Assembly (NCBI RefSeq): GCF_016803395.1
Contig: NZ_JAEVHL010000011.1
Coordinates: 1-64,000, forward strand
Direction of reading: 5' to 3'
DNA: 64,000 nucleotides
From: Micromonospora tarensis
Lineage (GTDB): Bacteria; Actinomycetota; Actinomycetes; Mycobacteriales; Micromonosporaceae
The position numbers and the translations under genes are program-made. The notes below the pieces were generated by a model. The model had not been told where the DNA came from, did no database searches, and was given only the letters and a program-made list of their open reading frames with translations. Numbering within the stretch: the first letter of the stretch is position 1; each line of letters starts with the position of its first letter. Shown here in pieces: positions 17,130-29,012 of this stretch.

Positions 17130-17379
17130 CTCGGCCCTCCCCTTCACCGCTATCATGCGCAGTCTGTGACGACTCCTGACCGCCGACCGCGCAGACTGAA
17201 GACTAGCGACTGCAGTTCAGGTGATGTTACCGGCGCGTAGGTATGGGCGTGAGGGTGCACCCACGCGCTGGGCGATGATGGAGACCGAGACAGTGAGCCA
17301 CCCCTCCGGTGCCCCGCCCAGGCGCCGCAGCAGAATGCGACGCGACGACGCGACGCCAGTGCGAGCGGAGAAGACAGGC

Positions 17380-18807
17380 GTGACGATCCCCTACCCCACC
17401 ATCCAGCCGACCCCCGCCATCGCTGCGGTGACACCGCCTTCGGGCGCACCCCGGCCGCGGGTGACGTTCCTGGGGACCGGTTACCTCGGTGCGACGTACG
17501 CCATCTGCTACGCCGAGCTCGGGTACGAGGTGCTCGGCTTCGACGTCGACGCCGACAAGATCGCGATGTTGAACGCCGGTCAGGTGCCGATCCACGAGCC
17601 CGGCCTGGACGAGCTGCTCCGCCGCAACCTGGCCGCCGGCCGCCTCCGGTTCAGCACCGACATCGCCGAGACCGCCGAGTTCGGCGACGTGCACTTCATC
17701 TGCGTCGGCACCCCCCAGCGGGCCGACGGGATGGGCGCCGACCTGTCGTACGTCGAGGCGTCGGTCACCAGTCTCGCCCAGCACCTGACCCGCAAGGCGT
17801 TGATCGTCGGCAAGTCCACCGTGCCGGTCGGAACCGCCGAGTGGGTCGAGCAGCTCGTCGGCAAGCACACCCCCGACGGCCTGGACGTCGAGGTGGCGTG
17901 GAGCCCGGAGTTCCTCCAGGAGGGCTTCGCCGTCGACGACGTCCTGCGACCCAACCGGATCGTGGTCGGCGTCAAGAGCGAGTGGGCCAACGGCATGCTC
18001 TACGCCGCGCACAAGGGCGTGTTCGACCTGGCCGCCACCGAGGACCGCGAGGTGCCCCTGGTGGTCACCGACTTCTCCACCGCCGAGCTGGTCAAGGTCG
18101 CCGCGAACGCCTTCCTGGCCACCAAGATCTCATTCATCAACGCGATGGCCGAGGTCTGCGAGGCCTCCGGTGGCGACGTCACCCAGCTGGCCCGCGCGAT
18201 CGGTTACGACCCGCGGATCGGCAACCGCTTCCTCCAGGCCGGCCTCGGCTTCGGCGGCGCCTGCCTGCCCAAGGACATCCGGGCCTTCCAGGCCCGCGCC
18301 CAGGAGCTGGGCGCCGGCGAGGCGCTGCGCTTCCTGCACGAGGTCGACCTGATCAACCTGCGCCGCCGCACCCGGGTGCTCCAGCTCGCCGCCGACCTGC
18401 TCGGCCGCCGCTCCGGCCCGGCCGGCCCGGACTTCTCCGGCACCCGGATCGCCGTGCTCGGCGCCACCTTCAAGCCCAACACCGACGACGTCCGCGACGC
18501 TCCGGCGCTCGCCGTCGCCGCGCTGCTGCACAAGGCCGGCGCCGAGGTGCACGTGTACGACCCGCAGGGCACCGAGAACGCCCGCCGGGCGGTCCCCGAG
18601 TTGACCTACGAGGACGGCATCAACGAGGCGGTCAGCGGTGCCGACCTGGTCTGTGTCCTCACCGAGTGGGCCGACTTCCGCAACGCCGACCCGGTCGCGC
18701 TCGGTGAGTTGGTCAACGGCCGCAAGGTCGTCGACGGCCGCAACTGCCTCGACTCGACGATGTGGACCCAGGCGGGCTGGGAGTACCGGGGCATGGGTCG
18801 CCCCTGA
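17380..18807 (+). CDS. UDP-glucose 6-dehydrogenase
   Basis: Oxidises UDP-glucose twice with NAD+ to UDP-glucuronate, a precursor of acidic polysaccharides. The 475-residue protein shows the Rossmann motif FLGTGYLGATYAICYAELGYEVLGFD at about residue 30, EPGLDELL, then VGKSTVPVGTAEW and SPEFLQEG. The catalytic cysteine is in GFGGACLPKD, and the C-terminal UDP-binding domain has GATFKPNTDDVRDAPAL. GDP-mannose dehydrogenases share this fold, but the sequence around the Cys is typical of UGD. The GTG start at 17380 with GGAG nine bases upstream removes a dubious N-terminal extension. A strong hairpin follows the gene. Confidence 0.88.
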   Translation: MTIPYPTIQPTPAIAAVTPPSGAPRPRVTFLGTGYLGATYAICYAELGYEVLGFDVDADKIAMLNAGQVPIHEPGLDELLRRNLAAGRLRFSTDIAETAEFGDVHFICVGTPQRADGMGADLSYVEASVTSLAQHLTRKALIVGKSTVPVGTAEWVEQLVGKHTPDGLDVEVAWSPEFLQEGFAVDDVLRPNRIVVGVKSEWANGMLYAAHKGVFDLAATEDREVPLVVTDFSTAELVKVAANAFLATKISFINAMAEVCEASGGDVTQLARAIGYDPRIGNRFLQAGLGFGGACLPKDIRAFQARAQELGAGEALRFLHEVDLINLRRRTRVLQLAADLLGRRSGPAGPDFSGTRIAVLGATFKPNTDDVRDAPALAVAALLHKAGAEVHVYDPQGTENARRAVPELTYEDGINEAVSGADLVCVLTEWADFRNADPVALGELVNGRKVVDGRNCLDSTMWTQAGWEYRGMGRP

Positions 18808-18811
18808 CCCG

Positions 18812-18864
18812 AACGACACCCACCGGCCGGTCCTCGAGCATCTCGATGGCCGGCCGGTGTCGTT
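18812..18864 (+). terminator. Hairpin terminator after UDP-glucose dehydrogenase
   Basis: aacgacacc and ccggccgg on the left (separated by a small bulge) pair with ccggccggtgtcgtt on the right, followed by gtttg. It lies five bases past the stop. Confidence 0.65.
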
Positions 18865-18957
18865 GTTTGCCCCGGACCCGCCGACAAGAGTCGAAATCCG
18901 GGCCAGCTTTGGGCATGCTGCGACAGTGGATGTCCACAGTGCGGGTGGAGGGGTGTC

Positions 18958-21900
18958 GTGGCGACCTTTCAATGCTCCTCGTGCGGCCGGGAGATCAAGC
19001 CGGCCGTTCGGTGCCCGCACTGTGCGGCGGACCAGCCACAGTGGGTCGAGCATCTGGCGGACATCGAACGCTCGATCGCGGAGATGAAGGCGCGCGACGC
19101 CGCCATCGCCCGCGAGCAGCGGCAGATCGCCGCCAAGATGCAGGCCGCGCTCTTCCAACGGGACATCCTCGCGCACGCCGGCGAGGAGCGCCTCAAGCAG
19201 GCCACCCGACCACGCCGGGTGCTCCGCCGCCGCCCCGGCCGGCGGCCACCGACCGCCACCGCCGGAGCGCCGCCCCGGGTCCCCCGCCAGGGCACCCCGC
19301 CGGCCCCGGAGGATCCGCCGCCCCCGCCCCGATGGCTCGACGCGGACGACCCGGAGCACCCCCCGGAGGCCTCCTCGCGGGAGGTGCAGAACATCCCCCT
19401 CGGGCTGGGCGCGCTGCTGCTCGGGGTGGCCGCGGTGGTCTTCGCCGCGGTGGCCACCAGCTCGATGGACGCGCTGGCCCGGCTCGGCATCCTGCTCCTG
19501 GCCACCGTGCTGATGCTGCTCGCCCCGCCGGCGCTGGCCCGACGCGGGCTCACCTCGACCGCCGAGACCATCGCCGCGGTCGGCCTGCTGCTGGTGCCGC
19601 TCGCCGGCAACGCCCTCTGGGCGGTGGACCGGATCGGCGTCGGTGGCGCCTCACCCACGATCTTCGCCGGCGCGATCTTCGCGGTCACCGCGGTCGTCGC
19701 CCTCGGGTACACCGGGTGGACGAACCTGCGCGCACCCCGCTTCGCCACCGTGCTCGCCGCGCAGCCGGTGCTGCCGTTGCTGGCGTACGACCGGATCACC
19801 GGTCCGGGCGGCTGGGCGCTGGTGCTGGCCCTGGTCGCCCTCCTCGACCTCGGCCTGGCCCGCTCCGGCGTGGCCGTGGAACGCCCGGTCCGGCCGGACC
19901 TGCCACCACCGGTCCCCCCGTCGGCACCACGGCAGCGGGGCGCCGAGCATCGGCCCGAGGGTGACCCGGAGGAAGCCGCCGAGCTGATCGACGTCAACGC
20001 GGGCGCGACCCAGGCGGGACCGGCCCGTCCGGTGCCCGGCCTCCGCGAGCTGACCTGGATGCTGCACGCGGTGGCGGTCGCCGTCTCCCTCGCGTACGCG
20101 GTCACCGCGCTGCTGCGGGCGCAGACGGTGCCGACCGCGACCGGCGCCGGGGTGGTGCTGCTGCTGGCCGCCGTGGTCGGGCTGGCCGGCGCGCTGGTGC
20201 TTCGTCGACCGCCGCTGCCCGACGTCGCCGCCGGCATCGTCACCCTCGCCGTGATCGGCGCGTTCAGCCGAATCGCCTCGGTGGCACTGCCCGGCCGGGC
20301 GTTGCTGCTGATCGCGGCGGTCATCACGGTGACCGGGCTGGCGGTGCGCGCGGTCCCGGAGGCGGCCCGACGCGGCCCGCAGCTCGCCTCGGCGGTGGCG
20401 TTGACGGTCAGTGGCCTGGTGGTCGCCGGCGGCGCGCTCCGCGCCGGAGTGGCGACGGTCCGGGCGGCGCTGCCCGCCTGGGCTCCCGACCTCGACCGGT
20501 ATCCGGGCGAGCTGGCCGCCGCGGTCGGGCCGACCACCTGGCAACTCGCGGCCGCCGCGTTCCTGCTCACCGTCGCGGCGGTGCTGGCCCTACCGTCGGA
20601 CATCCGGCGGGAATTCGCGGTCGCCGGTGCGCTGCTGACCGCGCTCGCCGTCCCGGCCTCGATCGGTCTGGAATGGACGATGGCCCCCTGGCCGATGGTG
20701 GTCACCGCGATCGGCATCGGGGTCGTCGGGCTGTCCGCCCGCACCGACCGGGCCGCGGTGGCGCACGCCGTCGGGGCGGCCGTGGTGGGCCTGTTCGGCG
20801 CCGGTGCCAGCCTGTCCAGCCCCGCCCTCACCGCCGCGGTCCTGATCACCCTGTTCGTGGCCGGCACGCTTGTCGCGTTGGCCGCCCGGATCCGGATCGC
20901 CTCGGCAGCCGCCGAAACGGTCACCGCCTGGGCCGCCGGCGGCGCCGCGTTCGCGCTGCCCGGGGCGGTGGCCGCGTTCGTGGCCGCCACAGTGCCGAAC
21001 GACCCGACCCTGACCCCGGCCAGCCTCCGCGAGGTGACCGTCCCGGTCCTGGCGGCAAGCTTCCTGGCGGTCTGCGTGACCCTCGGCTACGCCGCCGTCG
21101 TGCAGGTCTCCCAACGCCGCATCCCCGCGCCGCTGTCGGTGGGCACCGGGCTGGGCGCGCTGATCGTCACCGCCGCCGCGTTCGGGGCACCCGGCGCGAC
21201 CGTCGCCGATGCCTGGGTGGGTGCGCTGCTGCTGGTCGCGGCGGTGCTGCTCTTCCTGGCCCCGTCCATCGACGCCGGCCGACGGGCCGACCTCACCCTC
21301 GACGGCTCCGACCTGGCCGCGGCGGCGGTCACCACCGCGCTGGTCGCCACCCTGGTACGGATCGGGGCGGTCCTCGCCCCGGGCGGCAGTTGGCGGTGGC
21401 CGCCGCCCTGCTCCTGGTGGTCGCCGTCGGAGCCCGCAGCATGCCCGAGGAGTGGCGACGCGGGCCGATCCTCGGCCTCGCCCTCGGCGGCGCCCTGATC
21501 GGCGTGCTCGCCGGCTGGTCGGCGGTACGCGGTGGGGTCGGCGTGCTGGCCACCCCCGGCCCGATCTGGGACGGCGACCTGAGCGGCTGGCCGGCCGCTC
21601 CCGTCGGCGGCGCCGCGTGGCAGGCACCCGTCGCGCTGGCGCTGCTGGCCCTCGCCGCCGGCATCCTGCTCCCGCCGCCCTGGCGCTGGGACGTGTCCGG
21701 CGCGGCGGTGGTGCTGGCCACGATCGGCGCCCCGGCCGCGTTCGATCTGGCCTGGTGGTCGCCGGTGCTGGTGGGCGGAATGGTCGCCACCGTGTACGGG
21801 ATGGCCGCGGTGGCCACCGAGGAGGCCCGGGCCGGGCTGTCCCGGGCCACCGTCGCCGGCGTCGTCGCGCTGCACGCCGCCGGTGCCGGCCTGGTCCGGC

Positions 21901-23843
21901 CCTGGACCACCGCGCTGGCGCTGGGCAGCATCGCGCTGATCGGGGTGGTGGTGGCCGCGCTGGCCCGCGTCCTCGCCGGCCCCCAGGTCAGCGACGTCGA
22001 CACCGAGGGGATGCCACCGCACCTGGCGCAGATCGGTGGTGCGGCGATCGGCGCGCCCTGCTCGCCCTTCCCGGTGCGGTGGCGGCGCTGTCCGCCGAGT
22101 TCGAACACTCGGCCCAGGTGGTGTTGACCGCCGCGCTGGCCGCGACCAGCCTCGGCCTGGCCGCCGTGGCCGCGGTCCGCCGACAGGTGCCGCAGTACCT
22201 GCCCTGGGTCAGCGTGGCGGTGGTCGGCGGGGCCCTCATCAGCGCCCTCGCCGCCATCCCCACCGGCCTCGCCGCAGGCGTCTACGCGGCCGCCGCAGCC
22301 CTGCTCGGCGTACTGGCCGAGCTGATCCGGGCGGCCACCGTGCCGCCCACCAACTCCGCCCAGCCGGTCCGGCGCTGGGCGGTACGGCTCGACGGCGCGC
22401 TGCGACGACTGCCGGACGACCCGGAGCGCCGGCGGTGGCGGGTCAACCCGGCCGCCAGGGGCGTTGGCCGCGGCGGCCCTGCCGACCGCGCTGGCACTCG
22501 CCTCGATCGCGCCCGCTCTGGTCGCCGCTCTGGTCGAGCCGCACCGCACGCTGAGCCGGATCTGGCAGGGCCCGCCGCCGGAGCTACTGACTCCGCCCCC
22601 GGACCTGGTGGACCCCACCCACGTGCTCACGGCGTTGCTGCTCACCGCGACGGCGGCACTCGCCGCCACCGGCTTCAGCGGTGGGCGTCGCTCCCGCGCG
22701 GTGCCGGTGGTGCTGCCGGGAGCCGCCGTCACGCTGCTGATCGCGCCCGTCGCGTTGGGCAACGGCTGGCCGGCGAGCACCCTCGCCGCGCTCTCCGTCT
22801 TCACCATCGCGATGCTCGGCCTGGCGCTGACCCCGCCACCGCCGCTGGTCGAGCCGGCCCGCTCGTTGCGGCTGGCCCGGGTCCTGGTGTTCGTCATCGG
22901 GTTGGCCGCGGGGGGCGCCGGGCTCGCCGGCAGCCTCGCCGCCCGGGAGTTGACACTGTTCACTCTGGGTGGGGCGGTCGGTGTGGGCGTGGTGGCGGCC
23001 CTGTTCGGCACCACCCAACGAGCCCGCATCCTCGGCTGGCTCTTCGCCTCGCTGATGGCGCAGCTCTTCGTGCTCACCGCCGGCCTGGTCGCCGGGCTGG
23101 CCCCGGTCTGGTCCGCGTTCGGGGTGCTCGCGGTCGGGGCCGTGCTCCAGGTGTTCGCGGCGGTCCTGCCCCGACTGCGACAGCCTGAAGCGCAGCGGGA
23201 AGCCGCCACGGTGCAGTGGAGCGGGTACGCTGCCGCACTGATCGCGCTGGCCCTCGCGTTCGACTCACCCCGGCACATCGCCGCGCTGCTGGCCGCCTGG
23301 GGTGCGGTCCTCGGGGTGGCGGCGACCCGGCCCGGCCGGCGGCCGGTGGAGCGCCGGATCCTGTTCTGGGCGGTGGTGGTCTGCGAGATCACCGCGTGGT
23401 GGATCCTGATGCGCGTCGCCGACGTGGCGCTGCCCGAGGCGTACACGCTGCCGTTCGCCGCGTTGGCCCTCCTCGTCGGAGTCCTGGAGTTGCGCCACCG
23501 ACCGGACCTGAGCAGCTGGGTGGCGTACGGGCCAGCGTTGGTCGCCGCCTTCGTACCGACGTTGGCCATCGTGCTGGCCACCGAGTCCAGCACGATTCGG
23601 CAGATGCTGCTGCTGCTCGGCGCGGTCGCGGTGCTGATCTTCGGCTCGTCCAGCCGGCAGCAGGCGCCGGTGATCGTCGGCGCGTCGGTCACCGCGATCA
23701 CCGCGATCCACGCGTTGTTCAGCCTCGGTCCGTGGCTGGCGCTCATCCCGGTCGGCATCCTGTTGCTGGTGCTCGGCGCGAGCAACGAGCGTCGCCGCCG
23801 CGCCCAGGAGCGGCTACAGACCGCGCTCCGCGGCATGAGGTGA
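18958..23843 (+). CDS. Giant zinc-ribbon polytopic membrane protein, SCO7613-like (three frameshifts)
   Basis: One large gene read in four successive segments. It starts with a GTG at 18958 encoding a zinc ribbon (FQCSSCGREIKPAVRCPHC, residues 5-23), an Ala/Glu-rich coiled segment, a Pro/Arg-rich linker, and then more than 30 hydrophobic segments to the stop at 23843. Shifts occur near 21387 and 22053 (one base lost each) and near 22460 (one G gained in ggg). Correcting them gives 1,628 residues, in the range I recall for SCO7613 C-terminal-domain proteins of Micromonospora and Streptomyces. Function is unknown. Zinc-ribbon and alternating helix pairs suggest a membrane scaffold or transporter. 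Confidence 0.75.
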
Positions 23844-23893
23844 GACCGGAGGGTCACGGCGGGGTGGGTGAGCGGGCGGCCTGAGTGGGCAGC

Positions 23894-23950
23894 GTTCGTG
23901 GGACGGCTGCCGGCACGGGGGCGCGGTTCGTGGGACGGCTGCGGGCACGG
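23894..23950. repeat. Imperfect 25-bp direct repeat
   Basis: A 25-base unit beginning gttcgtgggacggctgc occurs at 23894-23918 and 23926-23950 with one mismatch. It is in the non-coding gap between convergent genes. It may be a local duplication. Confidence 0.5.
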
Positions 23951-24005
23951 CTCGCGGGTCGGGTGCGGGCGATGCTCCGGGTTTGCCGGCGAGCTGTGGC
24001 AGTGG

Positions 24006-24497
24006 TTACGGCAGAGTTGCGTGCAGGGCGGCTTCCTTGTTGGCCACCAACTCCTCCAGCTCCTGCTGGTAGGCCGTCATCCTGGCGCGCAGCTCCTCGT
24101 CGGCGGCGCCGAGGATCCGGACCGCGAGCAGGCCGGCGTTGCGGGCGTTGCCGATCGACACGGTGGCCACCGGGATCCCGGCCGGCATCTGCACGATGGA
24201 GAGCAGCGAGTCCATGCCGTCGAGGTGCTTCAGCGGCACCGGCACCCCGATCACCGGCAGCGGCGTCACCGAGGCGACCATGCCCGGCAGTGCGGCGGCA
24301 CCCCCCGCCCCGGCGATGATCACCTTGAGCCCCCGGTCGGCGGCGTCGCGGCCGTACTCGATCATCGCGACCGGAGTCCGGTGCGCCGAGATCACCCGCA
24401 CCTCGTACGGCACGCCGAAGTCGTCCAGCACCTCGGCGGCGGCCCGCATGGTCGGCCAGTCCGAGTCACTGCCCATGATCAGCCCAACCGTGCTCAC
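24006..24497 (-). CDS. purE: N5-carboxyaminoimidazole ribonucleotide mutase
   Basis: Converts N5-CAIR to CAIR in purine synthesis. The 163-residue protein has the class I signature [10 protein letters not shown] at the start and the catalytic histidine in VISAHRTP. The glycine-rich [17 protein letters not shown] follows, then VIGVPV and [23 protein letters not shown]. The GTG at 24497 has GGAGAGGG upstream and gives the standard N-terminus. It follows purK by 50 bp on the same strand, so the two steps that fix CO2 in this pathway are co-transcribed. Confidence 0.95.
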   Translation of the reverse strand: MSTVGLIMGSDSDWPTMRAAAEVLDDFGVPYEVRVISAHRTPVAMIEYGRDAADRGLKVIIAGAGGAAALPGMVASVTPLPVIGVPVPLKHLDGMDSLLSIVQMPAGIPVATVSIGNARNAGLLAVRILGAADEELRARMTAYQQELEELVANKEAALHATLP

Positions 24498-24547
24498 TGC
24501 GGCCCTCTCCTCGTTCCCGGTGGCGTCGCTGGTCCCGACGGCGCGGC

Positions 24548-25722
24548 TCACTCGTGCCCCTCGCGCAGCCAACGCGCGGCCCGCCCGGCCCGTGCCCGTA
24601 GCTCGTCCAGGTCGTCACCGAGCACCGTGACGTGCCCGATCTTGCGGCCGGGTCGCACCTGCTTGCCGTACAGGTGCACCTTGCGCCCGGCTCGGCGGCG
24701 AAGAGATGGTGCAACCGCTCGTCGATCGAGATGCCGCCCGGCTCGCCGCCGAGCACGTTCGCCGACACCACCACCGGCGCGGTCAACGCGGTGTCGCCCA
24801 TCGGGTAGTCCAGCACCGCCCGCAGGTGCTGCTCGAACTGCGAGGTCCGGGCACCTTCGATGGTCCAGTGCCCGGAGTTGTGCGGGCGCATCGCCAACTC
24901 GTTGACCACGATCGCCGGCCGGCCGGCGTCGTCGCGTACCTCGAACAGCTCCACGGCGAGCAGGCCGATCACCCCGAGCGCGGTGGCCAGGTCGATGGCG
25001 AGTTGCTGGGCGGAGACCGCCAGCTCCTCGTCCAGGCCGGGCGCCGGGGCCAACACCTCCACGTTGATGCCGTCCCGCTGCACCGTCTCCACCACCGGGT
25101 ATGCGGCCACCTGCCCGAACGGCGACCGGGCCACCTGCACGGCCAACTCGCGCCGCAACGGCACCCGCTCCTCGACGATCAGCCGGGTGCCGCCGGCGAG
25201 CAGCGTGGCCGCCAACTCGGTGGCCTGGGCGGCGTCGTCGACCATCCAGACGCCCCGGCCGTCGTAGCCGCCCCGCGCCGCCTTGAGCACCACCGGCCAG
25301 CCCACCCGCTCGCCGAAGCCGACCAGGTCGGCCGGCTCGGCGACCGGCTGCCAGGCCGGATTGGGCGCACCCAGCTCGGTCAGGCGTTCCCGCATGACCT
25401 GCTTGTCCTGGGCATGCAGCAGCGCGTCCGCCGGCGGGTACAGGGTCACCCCTTCCGCCGCCAGCGTGCGGATGTGCTCGGCGGGCACGTGCTCGTGGTC
25501 GAAGGTGACGACGTCGCAGCCCTTGGCGAAGGTGCGCAGGGCGGCCAGGTCGGTGTGGTCGCCGTACTGGACGTCGGCGGCGATCAGCGCCGCTCCGTCG
25601 TCAGGGGCGGTCGCGAGCACACGCAGTGACTGGCCGAGGGCGATCGCGGCCTGGTGGGTCATCCGGGCCAACTGGCCGCCACCCACCATGCCGACAACAG
25701 GCAGACCGGTACGGGAATCCAT
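24548..25722 (-). CDS. purK: N5-carboxyaminoimidazole ribonucleotide synthase (one frameshift)
   Basis: ATP-grasp enzyme making N5-CAIR from AIR, bicarbonate and ATP. Visible motifs are [12 protein letters not shown] at the N-terminus, [23 protein letters not shown], the ATP-grasp lid VEERV, ELFEV and [18 protein letters not shown]. Near 24683 the reading shifts: the family C-terminus ([22 protein letters not shown]) continues in the next frame to a TGA at 24548. One added C (gcaag to gccaag) restores 391 residues. The ATG at 25722 has no clear Shine-Dalgarno site. Upstream of purE in one operon. Confidence 0.93.
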
Positions 25723-25850
25723 AGCGCGGCCAGCCTATCGGGGCCGGGTGCGGGACCGCCCGGAGGGCCGGCAGGCGGACCGCCGGACCCATCGGGAGAG
25801 TGTCGGCAGGTTCCGGATGCGGTGGCCCAGCGGCTACCGACCGTGCGCGC

Positions 25851-27886
<2,036 letters not shown>

Positions 27887-27969
27887 CCGACGACCATAGC
27901 CAGCCGGGGCGCGGACCGCGCGGGCTCCACCCGGACTGCCGACGGTCCGCTACCCGGCCGAGGGCAGCC

Positions 27970-27993
27970 GGCCCGGGCCAGCACGCCCGGGCC
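27970..27993 (-). terminator. Hairpin terminator after secreted-protein gene
   Basis: ggcccgggc and gcccgggcc form a 9-bp stem with a 6-base loop, ten bases downstream of the TGA at 28003 in the minus direction. Confidence 0.5.
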
Positions 27994-28002
27994 CGGAGCC
28001 CG

Positions 28003-28889
28003 TCAACCCCTCCCCAGTCGGACCGCGGCGGTGTCCGCGTCACTGACAAAGACGTCGTACGTCGTGTCGTAGGAGGTGGCGTTGGCGGACACCGTCACGG
28101 TGCCCCGCCGGAACGGGACCGAGGTGAACGACGGCGAGCTGGACGTCCACCCGACCGGGCCGCCAGGAGTGCACGCCACCTCCGCCCGGACGATGCCCTC
28201 GGCGTTCTGACCGTGCCACGTCTGGGCGACGTCACCCTCGACGTACACGGTGGCCGGTGCGGTGCAGGTGACCGTGCCGTGCACCGTCACCTCGTCGGTC
28301 CGGGTGTCGATCGTGCCCGACGTCGCCACCTCGACTCCGACGGCCAGCACCGGCGGTGCCGGCGGGTTGGCGACGTGCACCTCACCCCGGGCCGTGCCGG
28401 TGCTGTAGTTGCAGCGCTGCTCGAATGTGGCGTCGAAGCGCTCCAGGTAGCCGTACGGACCCCAGGAGATGTCGGTGACGGTGAACGAGCCGGTCTGCCC
28501 GGACGGACAGATCCGGTCGTTACCGCTCAGGGCGATGCCCGGAAGTGGACTTTCGTAGGTGTTCTCGGTGGCACCGGTATAGGTGCCCACGGCCAACGGC
28601 TGGTTGACCGGCGCGCTCAGGTCGATCGTCCACGGACCGGCAGGTGGGTCGAAGACCTGCACGGTGAGATGGTTCGCCGAACCCCAGACGTTGAAGCCGT
28701 CGCCGGAGGCGGTGGAGAACGCCACTGCCGCGCCCTGGCTGATCGGGTCGTCCGGGTCGCCGCTGACCGCCAGCGAGGCGGACTCGGGCGCTTGGCCGGT
28801 GCGGGTGCGGCGAAGGCCAGCGTGCCGATCGTCGTGACGGTCAGCGCGAGTGCCGCGGCGAGGATCTGACGTTTACCGGGGAGTCGCAT
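28003..28889 (-). CDS. Secreted protein with beta-rich repeats (one frameshift)
   Basis: The ATG at 28889 has GGGA six bases upstream and encodes a Sec signal peptide (MRLPGKRQILAAALALTVTT then GTLAFAAPAPA). The frame then shifts near 28794; the mature protein continues in the other frame (ESASLAVSGDPDDPISQGAAV ... FNVWGSANHLTVQVF) to 28003. One added base gives 295 residues. The mature part looks like two beta-sandwich segments, with VHGTVTCTAPATVYVEGDVAQ near the middle. I do not recognise a named domain. The shift right after the signal cleavage site would abolish the product if it were real. Confidence 0.75.
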
Positions 28890-29012
28890 GATGTCCCTTC
28901 GAACGAGGATGCGTAGCAGATCAGCTGATCCACATGACTCGATCGACTGTAGGGGTTTGACAGGCGGTTGGCGGCCCCGTCCGAGACCGACCAGCGGGGT
29001 CACGCCGGGGGT

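Noticed and set aside
17221..17379. N-terminal extension of UDP-glucose dehydrogenase from 17221
   Set aside because: The extension has no homologous motif and a better start with GGAG lies at 17380.
23894..23950. Attachment site from the 25-bp direct repeat
   Set aside because: No integrase nearby and the copies are only 32 bp apart, so it looks like local slippage.
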